NCBI GenBank assembly: GCA_900299035.1
Contig: OMIG01000178.1
Span: 1 to 42,454 of the forward strand
DNA: 42,454 nt
Origin: Pseudomonadota bacterium
GTDB lineage: Bacteria > Bdellovibrionota_C > UBA2361 > OMII01
Reading direction: 5' to 3'
A program made the translations under genes and the position numbers. Shown piece by piece: positions 23,502 through 30,459 of this stretch; the stretch's first letter is position 1; every line of letters begins with the position of its first letter. The notes under the pieces are model-generated. The model saw only the letters and a list, made by a program, of their open reading frames with translations. It made no database searches and was not told the DNA's origin.

Positions 23502-24539
23502 CTAGCGCCGGGAGCCGCCTGAGCGCCGTTCTGAGCCCATTTTTTCGAGGGCAGCGGCGACCTCCTCGTCGGTGCGCTCGGTGTAGCGCATCGTGACTCG
23601 CACATCGCTATGGCCGAGGGCCTGGGCTACCAGCCGGATGTCGCGCGAGCTTTCCAGCAGCTCTGTGGCGAAGGTATGCCGGAGCAGGTGCGGGTGCAGC
23701 CTGGTGTCTACCGAGCACTCTCGGATAGCTCGCCATACGCTCTTTGACCCCATCTCAAACGACGACAGGTCGGAGGCAGAGGCCCCATAGGTGCTGATGA
23801 AGACAGGGAGCTTGGCGTCGACACTGGCGCCCAGCTGCGGGAAGAATCGCTTGAGCTCGGCAGCTCGTCGCTCGAGGTAATCGCGCAGCGCCGGGCGCAG
23901 CTCCGACGCTACGTGAATGTTTCTGAAGCGGCGGCCCTTGGTGCGCACCTTCTCGATTCGTGACAGCTTGGGGTCGAGCTGGCTCATCTTGAGCGAGCGC
24001 ACTTCATCGGCGCGCAGTCCGGTGTGGAGCAGGAGGTGAAGCAGCGTCTCATTGCGTGCCTGCTTGAAGGTGCCCTTGTCTGTTTTGAGCTTCCTAGCCC
24101 GTTCCTTGATCTCTTCCACCTCTGCAGGCCCGACAGACTTCGGCTTGGCTGTCTGCATTCGCGGAGACTTCACGTCACGCGCAGGGTTTACGAAGCCTGG
24201 GATCTTTTCGGCCAGCATGCGCCCCATGTGCTTGAGGGTTGCCAGGCGCCGGCAAACCGTTGCGGGGGCCTCGCCGATGCGAAGGCAGTCGTCCACAAAG
24301 CGCTGCGTGGCAGAGAAATCCCAATGCTTGACCAGCAGCAGGTCGATCTCGTCGAAGCCGCGCAAGCGCGCCAGGAAGCCCAGAAACTTGTCTGCGTCGA
24401 GCTGCTTCGCCCGAGCTGTGTGAGAGACTCCCTCAGCGTAGAAGCGCAGGTACTCGCGAAACACCTCCCCAAGCCGCATTGACGCGACCTGCTTCGACGG
24501 CTCTGCGTCGCCAAACAGGGCAGGGGGGAGCTTCTTCAT
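23502..24539 (-). CDS. Tyrosine recombinase (XerC/D-like integrase), complete
   Basis: The 345-residue enzyme cuts and rejoins DNA through a tyrosine. An N-terminal SAM-like core-binding domain spans about residues 20-120. The catalytic domain has R176 (HTGLRADEV), K201 (RTKGRRFRN), H284 and R287 (HPHLLRHTFATELL), H310 (LGHSDV) and nucleophile Y319 (MRYTE), so it should be active. The N-terminal extension and Arg/Ser-rich tail are unlike standard 300-residue XerC/D, so it may be a lineage-specific Xer or an integrase left from a lost element. No tRNA or attachment repeats lie next to it. The ATG at 24539 has no Shine-Dalgarno; TAGACT is eight bases upstream. Confidence 0.92.
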   Translation of the reverse strand: MKKLPPALFGDAEPSKQVASMRLGEVFREYLRFYAEGVSHTARAKQLDADKFLGFLARLRGFDEIDLLLVKHWDFSATQRFVDDCLRIGEAPATVCRRLATLKHMGRMLAEKIPGFVNPARDVKSPRMQTAKPKSVGPAEVEEIKERARKLKTDKGTFKQARNETLLHLLLHTGLRADEVRSLKMSQLDPKLSRIEKVRTKGRRFRNIHVASELRPALRDYLERRAAELKRFFPQLGASVDAKLPVFISTYGASASDLSSFEMGSKSVWRAIRECSVDTRLHPHLLRHTFATELLESSRDIRLVAQALGHSDVRVTMRYTERTDEEVAAALEKMGSERRSGGSRR

Positions 24540-24586
24540 AAGTAATAAGTCTACGGCAACGGGGCTCCGAGCGGCTACCCCCTCGC

Positions 24587-24615
24587 TTTCCACAACTGCG
24601 CCGACGGGCTAAGAT
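24587..24615 (+). promoter_or_regulatory. Promoter for the IMPase-PHP pair, leaderless layout
   Basis: TTTCCA (24587-24592) and TAAGAT (24610-24615) are 17 bases apart, and the ATG follows seven bases later at 24623. No Shine-Dalgarno is present, so the transcript probably starts at the codon. Confidence 0.5.
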
Positions 24616-24622
24616 CCGGCCC

Positions 24623-25513
24623 ATGTCACCGAAATCTCCCTTTTCCGGCCCTCTGGCCGCCACGATTGAGCAGCTTGAGATGGCCGTCCTCGATGCCGCA
24701 GGCTACCTGGTCTCAAGCCTTGAATCCGGCCAGCGCATCGATGTCTCGATTAAGGCTGACAGCACTCAGGTGCTAAACCTCGACCTAGAGAGCCAACGCC
24801 GCATCTTAGCGAAGCTCGCCGGCAGCTTCCCGATCCTCGCGGAGGAGGATGAAGGCTCTCATTCACTGATAGATGCCGGCGGCTCGTACTTCCTGGTTGA
24901 TCCCCTGGACGGCACCACCTCCTGCAAGCGCTTTCGCGGAGAGCTTGGCGGGCAGGTTGGCTACGGTCCTCTGGTGGGGTTTGTTCAGGACAACCGACTC
25001 TCAGCCGCAAGCTTCTACAATATCCCGCAACGCAAGCTCTTCTCGGCTGTCGCAGGAGAAGGGACGTGGTGTGTTGAGACGAAGGGCGGAGACCTGGCAA
25101 GCGGCACAGCTCGAACCAGGCTCCAGCCCTCCTCGTGCAGCAAGCTCAACGAGGCCGGAGTGCTGTTCTTCATCGGCAAGCGCGGGGAGTCCCCGGTCGT
25201 TCAGCACCTCCGCGACGAGAACGCGCTCGAGAACCTGTACCGGTTTGGGGGCTTCGCAAACGACTGCTCCAGGCTGGCCCAGGGGCTTGAGCAGGTGTCT
25301 CTCCAGTTTACCGTAAAGCCTTGGGATCTCTCGGCTGCGCTGCTCGCAGAGGAGGCTGGACTGGAGGTAATCCTGGACCCCCTCGGAAGAAAGATCCCCC
25401 TGCGCTCTTGGCGCATCGAAAGAGAGAACCCCCTTGTTGCAGTGACCAAGCCTCTTAGAGACGAGCTCTTCACCGTGCTCGGCCGCATGAAACGGCAAGA
25501 GAGAGTTGGATGA
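24623..25513 (+). CDS. Inositol monophosphatase-family phosphatase (CysQ/HisN-like)
   Basis: A 296-residue Mg-dependent sugar or nucleotide phosphatase. It shows SIKADSTQVLNLDLESQ (the KxDxSxVTxAD-like motif), E75 (AEED), D93-D96 (VDPLDGTTS) and WDLSAALLAEEAG, which together bind the metals. Possible substrates are inositol phosphate, histidinol phosphate, or 3'-phosphoadenosine phosphate as for CysQ; sequence alone does not choose. Its stop overlaps the start of the PHP-like gene (ATGA), so the pair is cotranslated. A promoter with the ATG seven bases after the -10 lies upstream. It diverges from the integrase. Confidence 0.87.
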   Translation: MSPKSPFSGPLAATIEQLEMAVLDAAGYLVSSLESGQRIDVSIKADSTQVLNLDLESQRRILAKLAGSFPILAEEDEGSHSLIDAGGSYFLVDPLDGTTSCKRFRGELGGQVGYGPLVGFVQDNRLSAASFYNIPQRKLFSAVAGEGTWCVETKGGDLASGTARTRLQPSSCSKLNEAGVLFFIGKRGESPVVQHLRDENALENLYRFGGFANDCSRLAQGLEQVSLQFTVKPWDLSAALLAEEAGLEVILDPLGRKIPLRSWRIERENPLVAVTKPLRDELFTVLGRMKRQERVG

Positions 25514-26259
25514 CCACTGTTCGCTTCGATCCGCACGCGCACCTGTACGACTGCTACTCGCTCAAGAGGTGGGTAGATGCGGCGATCACAAACCTCTCAC
25601 GCGACCTAAAAGATATCCTGCCGGTTGTGTTCGTTGTTGACCGCGAGGGGCAAGACTCATTCGAGCGGCTGCGCCGCGAAGTGCCGATGTTCGGCGACTG
25701 GGAGGAGAGCCCTGACGGACGATCCGGCCTCGTCACGGTGTTTAGCGGCAAGCTGCTCGTTATCCGCGGCGTTCAGTACGTCGCCAAAGAGAAGATCGAG
25801 GTGCTAGGCCTCGGCGTCTCGCGCCGGATGGCGGACGGAGCACCGGCTGTCGACCTGCTCGAGCTCATCCGTGACGAAAGCGGCGTGCCGTGTCTGCCGT
25901 GGTCGCCGGGCAAGTGGCTCGGCCGCCGTGGCAGGCTCGTGCGGCAGCTGCTTGAGTCGAACACTCCGAACACGCTCACCGTCGGCGACATATCGATGCG
26001 GACCTTCTTTGGGCCACCGTCTCCGCTGCTGCGCTTCGCGCGCGGGCAGGGCTACTCGATGCTCTACGGCACCGATCCGCTTCCCCGAAAGGGTGACGAG
26101 CAGCTCGTTGGGAGTTTTGGACGGGCGATCAAGAAGCTCCCTGAAGGGGAGCTTGTGCCGGCGATCCTTGAGAGCCTCTTTAAGGGCGCTGAAGCGCTCA
26201 AGACCTGCGGCCGACGCAACTCGCCGCTGCGGGCGGCGGTTCGGTACTTCTGGGGGTAG
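25510..26259 (+). CDS. PHP-like metal-dependent phosphoesterase (putative)
   Basis: The 249-residue protein starts with FDPHAHLYDCY, where D7-x-H9-x-H11 looks like PHP motif I (DxHxH). It then has VIRGVQYVAKEKIEVLGLG, corresponding to the strand carrying GxE in PHP proteins (here Gln-Tyr replaces Glu), LPWSPGKWLG in place of the usual APHP motif, and GTDPLPRKG near the final GSDAH position. Overall it reads as a diverged PHP barrel in which some metal ligands are changed. Its start overlaps the stop of the IMPase-family gene, so the two probably act on the same compound. A hairpin follows its stop by one base. Confidence 0.6.
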   Translation: MTTVRFDPHAHLYDCYSLKRWVDAAITNLSRDLKDILPVVFVVDREGQDSFERLRREVPMFGDWEESPDGRSGLVTVFSGKLLVIRGVQYVAKEKIEVLGLGVSRRMADGAPAVDLLELIRDESGVPCLPWSPGKWLGRRGRLVRQLLESNTPNTLTVGDISMRTFFGPPSPLLRFARGQGYSMLYGTDPLPRKGDEQLVGSFGRAIKKLPEGELVPAILESLFKGAEALKTCGRRNSPLRAAVRYFWG

Positions 26260-26260
26260 A

Positions 26261-26289
26261 GCGAAAAAGGGGACAGACACCTTTTTCGC
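26261..26289. terminator. Perfect hairpin with GGACAGACA loop; terminator and dispersed-repeat candidate
   Basis: GCGAAAAAGG (26261-26270) pairs perfectly with CCTTTTTCGC (26280-26289) around a nine-base loop, directly after the stop of the PHP-like gene. The U-rich strand lies within the stem, so termination would be imperfect but works in either direction. From memory, this GGGGACAGACACC core recurs as a dispersed repeat in many environmental bacterial genomes. Confidence 0.6.
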
Positions 26290-26309
26290 CCCCGACAACT
26301 AAGGGAAAA

Positions 26310-26384
26310 ATGAGTGAGGGTGTGAATACCAGTGTCATAACGACGCTAGCCATGAACGACCCTCAGGCATTCATGGAGCTTTAA
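26310..26384 (+). other. 24-codon open frame, possible micropeptide
   Basis: An ATG at 26310 with AAGGGA four bases upstream opens a 24-codon frame that ends at 26384, two bases before the end of the convergent orphan gene. The left 13-bp inverted repeat lies inside it. It may be chance. Confidence 0.2.
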
Positions 26385-27012
26385 ACCTAGGATTCGGGCG
26401 GAAGGCGGAACTCCATCTCACACCAGGCAAAGAATCCGTCGAGGTCCATTTCTGGATCCATCTCGCCACTCTTTTCCGGCCCTTCCCCACTAGTGACTAG
26501 GGAGAAGGAGACGTCGTTAGGGTCGGAGAGCCCAACGCGAAGAATTCCGCACGGTCCCACTCCTGGAACTTCCAGAAACAGGTGCGCAACCGGGGTTTTA
26601 GTCGCTGGCATGATGAGATCATCAAGCTCAGGCTCCGGCTTTCCGCCTATCAATCCCGAGAATCCCCCGTACTCCGCCAGACGCCTTCGCGGGATTGTAA
26701 GGGAACCCGTTGCCAGACCGAGGCGGTACTGGTCGATCTCGCAAGAGAATCGGCCAGGGGGATTCTTCGTGAGATTCCCTTTCCTCAGAGTCTGACGCTC
26801 GTTGCCGAGCCTCCACGCTCCAGTCTTTGGCTCGATGAAGAACCCTAGGTCGAGCTCTACATCGTTCGTCAGGGTGGCCAGGTCAAAACGTATCATCGTG
26901 AAACCTCCTTGGAGAAACCTCGAACAGTCCCCCCTGCGCGCAGTGGGCGCACGAGGGACTGCCGGGGCTCAAGAAGGAGGGCACGGAGAAAACCTTACAG
27001 GTATTCACACCC
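26318..27012. repeat. 13-bp perfect inverted repeats flanking an orphan gene
   Basis: GGGTGTGAATACC (26318-26330) and its exact complement GGTATTCACACCC (27000-27012) bound a 695-base segment holding one gene (26387-26896). No target-site duplication is obvious and homology does not extend beyond 13 bases. It could be a small mobile cassette or a pair of binding sites. Confidence 0.5.
26387..26896 (-). CDS. Orphan hypothetical protein in an inverted-repeat-bounded segment
   Basis: A 169-residue protein with an excellent ribosome site (AAGGAGG, seven bases before the ATG), unlike most of its neighbours. It has no signal peptide or membrane spans. The composition is rich in Gly, Pro, Asp and Glu with many short predicted strands (VAHLFLEVPGVGPCGILRVGL; DVSFSLVT), suggesting a beta-sandwich. 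The C-terminus is acidic (DPEMDLDGFFAWCEMEF). I recognise no family. The local DNA looks slightly less GC-rich than the flanks. With the 13-bp inverted repeats on both sides, acquisition by transfer is plausible. Confidence 0.6.
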   Translation of the reverse strand: MIRFDLATLTNDVELDLGFFIEPKTGAWRLGNERQTLRKGNLTKNPPGRFSCEIDQYRLGLATGSLTIPRRRLAEYGGFSGLIGGKPEPELDDLIMPATKTPVAHLFLEVPGVGPCGILRVGLSDPNDVSFSLVTSGEGPEKSGEMDPEMDLDGFFAWCEMEFRLPPES

Positions 27013-27107
27013 CATAAGGGAGAAACGCCTGTATTCTAGGAAGTGCGGCGAATTAAGCAAATGCGGCGGGTTTCGCAGCGAGATGAAGGGCTTGCGAAAA
27101 AGGGGAG

Positions 27108-28148
27108 CTACCGCACGCTGCCCCAGGCCGGCTCCTGCTGCGTCGAGCAGTGCAGCGTTCCGCCGCCGAGAATCCAGTCGGTGCAGTTAATCCCGACAAC
27201 TTTGCGCCCAGGCATAAGCTCTGAGAGGAGCCCCAACACCTGCCGGTCGCGCGGGTCGTTCCAGGTCGGAACCAGGCACAGGCCGTTAGCGAAGTAGAAA
27301 TTAGCGTAGCCAGCCGGCCAGCGCACGCCGTCGCAGTAACGGGGCTCGGGGAAGGGGATCTCGACCACAGTGAGCTTCTCGCCCTTCGGCGTTCGGAAGC
27401 TCTTGAGGGCATCCACGTTTGCTTGCAGCCGCTCGTGCTGCTCTGTGTCACTCTTGTCGGCGCTCGCCACGACGACGGTCCGAGCGTCAACGAAACGCGC
27501 CACGTTGTCGATGTGGCCGTGTGTGTCGTCACCAGACACTCCATTCGGGAGCCAGATCGTGCTCGTGCAGCCGAACTGCGAGCGGAAGATCTCCTCGTAA
27601 TCTGCCTTCGAGAAGCCTTCGTTTCGCTGCTGGTCTTGAGATAGCAGGCACTCCTCTGTCACGAGGATGATTCCGTCGCCGCTAACATCGAGCATGCCAC
27701 CCTCTAGCACGGGCTGCTTGTTGCCCTTGAGCCCTTTCTGGAGCGGGATCTCGGTCTGTTTGGAAATGAACTCCGGCACGGTGCGATCCAGCTCAACCTC
27801 GGGCAGCGCCCCCCAGCCGGTGAAGAGGTAGGAGATCCAGGTCGGCTTCTCGCCGACTACTCCTATTGGCCCCGAGTCACGGAGCCAGGCCCGGTTGTAC
27901 TCGGCGCGGTGAAAGGCGATGTCGCCTTTGATGCTCTGGCGCGACAGGCGCTCGCGAGCGTCGTGCTCGATCTCGTCGTTGAGGCACAGGATCTCTACGC
28001 GCTCGGTCTTGCTTACGTGCCGAATAAACTCGCAGTAGGCCCAGCGCACCGCATCAACCTTGCCGGGGTAGTCCGACTCAAGGTACGGCCACGCTATCCA
28101 CGTGGCGCGGTGCTCTTCCCACTCTGCTGGCATTCGTTGCGCTGTCAT
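27108..28148 (-). CDS. aguA: Agmatine deiminase-family protein
   Basis: A 346-residue amidinotransferase-fold enzyme. It has MPAEWEEHRATWIAWP at the start, NRAWLRDSGP, GDDTHGHIDNVARF (catalytic His and Asp) and GGGTLHCSTQQEP with nucleophile C334, which define the agmatine deiminase/peptidylarginine-deiminase-like family. The typical reaction is agmatine to N-carbamoylputrescine, in polyamine synthesis. The ATG at 28148 has AAGGAG upstream and lies four bases after the stop of the SGNH gene, so it is the last gene of the five-gene operon. No N-carbamoylputrescine amidohydrolase (AguB) is nearby, which is unusual for an aguA. Confidence 0.9.
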   Translation of the reverse strand: MTAQRMPAEWEEHRATWIAWPYLESDYPGKVDAVRWAYCEFIRHVSKTERVEILCLNDEIEHDARERLSRQSIKGDIAFHRAEYNRAWLRDSGPIGVVGEKPTWISYLFTGWGALPEVELDRTVPEFISKQTEIPLQKGLKGNKQPVLEGGMLDVSGDGIILVTEECLLSQDQQRNEGFSKADYEEIFRSQFGCTSTIWLPNGVSGDDTHGHIDNVARFVDARTVVVASADKSDTEQHERLQANVDALKSFRTPKGEKLTVVEIPFPEPRYCDGVRWPAGYANFYFANGLCLVPTWNDPRDRQVLGLLSELMPGRKVVGINCTDWILGGGTLHCSTQQEPAWGSVR

Positions 28149-28152
28149 CCTG

Positions 28153-29214
28153 CTACTCCTTAGAGGCTGCCTCGCCACCCGGGTTCCACGGCCGCTGCCC
28201 CGAGATGCCGAGGCGAGTGGCGAACTTTTCTTGTATCACAAAGTCGTTGGGCAGCAAGCGCTGCCCCTCAAGCCACAGGTAGATCTCCTCGGCCGCCATG
28301 CGGTGTGCGATCTCGTTCGGGTGCCGGTCGACGCCAGGAATAACCTGGAGGCGGTCGAGCGGGATGCCCTTGTAGGCGGCCGACACGTCGAGCACCGGGA
28401 CGCCGAGCCCTCGCATGAACTGCTCGACCTTCTCGTGCAGCGCGTAGAAAGGGTAGCTCTCGTCCATCGGGATTCCAAACAGCGGGAAGACAACGGCGAC
28501 GACCGGAGTCTTCGACTCCCGGGCGAGCTGCACGATGGAGGACATCGAGTCGGTGAACTGCTTCCACGAGCGCGGGTTCGAGAAGAGGTCGTTGAAGTAG
28601 TCGATGTACGCCTGGTGCGTCTTTGAGTTGTGCAGCCGGCTGGCGACGAAGCCGTACGTGCGCCAGTGAGAGGCGAGCCAAGCCTTCCGTCCGGTCAAGT
28701 TTAGCTGCCCGAACTTGTCTTGCATGTTCTCCGTTATGCCGGAGGGATTATGGTGCTTAATCTCGGGGTCGTTGAGCGTGATCTGGAGGATGATGAGGTC
28801 AGCGCCCTCCTTAATCGCTGTCTTGACCACTGGGATCTCGTGCGAGGTGGAGTATGCCGGCACGCCGTAGTTGATGACCTCCGCCGTGCGGGGGCTGCCC
28901 CCCACGTTGAGCATCTGCTCAAGCTTCTTGGGGAAGGTGTCGGTGAACTGCATGTACGGGGCAAAGGTGAATGAGTCGCCGATCGTGGCGATGCGAAACA
29001 CGTTAGCCGGCTTCACCGCTTCGTGCGGGAAGTCCTGCATCGAGGGCGCCTGCGGCGAGCGGAAGTAGAACCGAGGGCGGTCGCTCCAGCCAGGGCCCGC
29101 CTCGCTGCGGCTCGGAACGGTAAGCCTGACGGCGGCTTCGACAACGCCGAGGGCGACGCCGAGGCCGATCAGCCCGGCAACGAGGGGAGCGAGGAGGGAG
29201 GGTTTCTGGCTCAT
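28153..29214 (-). CDS. Membrane-anchored SGNH/GDSL hydrolase
   Basis: A 353-residue protein with an N-terminal hydrophobic segment (residues about 8-30) that probably anchors it in the inner membrane, facing the periplasm. It has the SGNH blocks: TIGDSFTF (Ser nucleophile), NYGVPAYST (Gly), LQITLNDPE (Asn) and DRHPNEIAH (catalytic Asp and His). Such proteins add or remove acetyl groups on polysaccharides, alginate- or O-antigen-like. Its ATG overlaps the stop of the GT4 gene by four bases. The context fits acetyl-group editing of a glycan made by its operon partners. Confidence 0.87.
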   Translation of the reverse strand: MSQKPSLLAPLVAGLIGLGVALGVVEAAVRLTVPSRSEAGPGWSDRPRFYFRSPQAPSMQDFPHEAVKPANVFRIATIGDSFTFAPYMQFTDTFPKKLEQMLNVGGSPRTAEVINYGVPAYSTSHEIPVVKTAIKEGADLIILQITLNDPEIKHHNPSGITENMQDKFGQLNLTGRKAWLASHWRTYGFVASRLHNSKTHQAYIDYFNDLFSNPRSWKQFTDSMSSIVQLARESKTPVVAVVFPLFGIPMDESYPFYALHEKVEQFMRGLGVPVLDVSAAYKGIPLDRLQVIPGVDRHPNEIAHRMAAEEIYLWLEGQRLLPNDFVIQEKFATRLGISGQRPWNPGGEAASKE

Positions 29215-30458
29215 TGCGAGGACTCCGGCTGAAGCGAGGCAGAGCCTTCGTCTTCTCGGTCCTCGCCCCTGATGCGGGCGTAGAGCGAGAGGAGCTGCGA
29301 CTCAAAAGCCTCGACTGTGTAGAGAGACTCGGCGCGCTGGCGTGCGCGAGCGCCAAGCTCGGAACGCTTAGCTGGGCTCTCGAGCAGCGAACGCAAGCCC
29401 GCAGCGAACCCTTCCGGGCTTGGCGCGGCCAGGACGGCGATTGAGCTGTCGAGCACCTGGGAGTGGGTTGGCAGGTCTGTGGCTACGAGCGCCGTTCCGG
29501 AGTGAAGGTACGAGTAGATCTTCATCGGGGTGTTGTTGCCCTTGATGCGCGGCGAGACGAGGATGTCTGCGCTGTCCAGGTACAGCTTGAGGTCCGAGAC
29601 GGGCCGCGGCCCGAGGAACGCCACCTGCTCAACGCACCCCAGGGCATCCGCCTTTCGGGAGTACGCTTCAATTGCCGCCTCGGAGCCTCCGATCACCACA
29701 AGCTGAGGCCGTGACGAGTGACCGGCGAGCAGCGCAAATGACTCAAGCAGCAGGTCGATCCCTTGGTAACGCTCGAGGTTGCCAACGTAGAGCACCACAG
29801 GGCGCCCACCCTCGACGCGGTCGCCAAAAACACTCGACGTGCTTGAGGCGCTGCTCCGAGGCTCGCCAGTTGGGAGGAGAGAGACGTCTCGCAACATGAC
29901 CGTATGCGGCGACCCGTGGCGCTCTGCAATCGTTAGCAGCGCATCGCAGACTGGCGCGACAGCGATGCTTCCACGCACGGCAACTCCCTCAAGCAGGTTC
30001 AGGACAGGGAGCAGCGGCTTGAACAGCCACCACTTCTCAGTCAGCTGCATCGAGAGCGAGGAGTCCATGTCGTACACGTACGGGGTGCCGAACAGGTGCT
30101 TGGCGAGCCAGGCGATGAACACGGCCTCTTCGACGGCGTGCACAACCGCGTACTGCTCCTTGCGAGCCCTCCACAGCATCGAGAAGGCCGCAAAGAAGAA
30201 GAATACGTCGCACAGGAGCTTCTTGAGCGATATGCCAGGCCGAATTCCTCGCAACACGCGTGGCGTTGAGCAGCGCACGATGCGAACGCCCGGGATCTCG
30301 ATGTCCTCTCCCTCATTGTAGGCCAGCAGGTCGATCTGTGGGCTCGCTCCGGACGCGGTGCTGAGCTTTGAGGAGAGAGTCTCAAGCAGCAGACGCACGG
30401 CGATCGGCGTTCCGCGCTCCTGGTAGAAAGGCTGAGGGGCGAGCACAAGAATCTTCAC
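29211..30458 (-). CDS. Glycosyltransferase family 4
   Basis: A 415-residue GT-B glycosyltransferase. The N-terminal domain begins MKILVLAPQPFYQERGTPI, in which the early Gly loop binds acceptor and donor. The C-terminal domain has VVLYVGNLERYQGIDLLLESF and RIKGNNTPMKIYSYLHSG, where the last takes the place of the EGFGL-type donor-binding motif. It probably moves a sugar onto a lipid-linked or polymer acceptor at the inner face of the membrane. It starts with GTG at 30458, with GGAGG seven bases upstream inside the end of the FrhB-like gene. The C-terminus is an acidic, Ser-rich tail. Confidence 0.9.
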   Translation of the reverse strand: MKILVLAPQPFYQERGTPIAVRLLLETLSSKLSTASGASPQIDLLAYNEGEDIEIPGVRIVRCSTPRVLRGIRPGISLKKLLCDVFFFFAAFSMLWRARKEQYAVVHAVEEAVFIAWLAKHLFGTPYVYDMDSSLSMQLTEKWWLFKPLLPVLNLLEGVAVRGSIAVAPVCDALLTIAERHGSPHTVMLRDVSLLPTGEPRSSASSTSSVFGDRVEGGRPVVLYVGNLERYQGIDLLLESFALLAGHSSRPQLVVIGGSEAAIEAYSRKADALGCVEQVAFLGPRPVSDLKLYLDSADILVSPRIKGNNTPMKIYSYLHSGTALVATDLPTHSQVLDSSIAVLAAPSPEGFAAGLRSLLESPAKRSELGARARQRAESLYTVEAFESQLLSLYARIRGEDREDEGSASLQPESSQ

Positions 30459-30459
30459 G

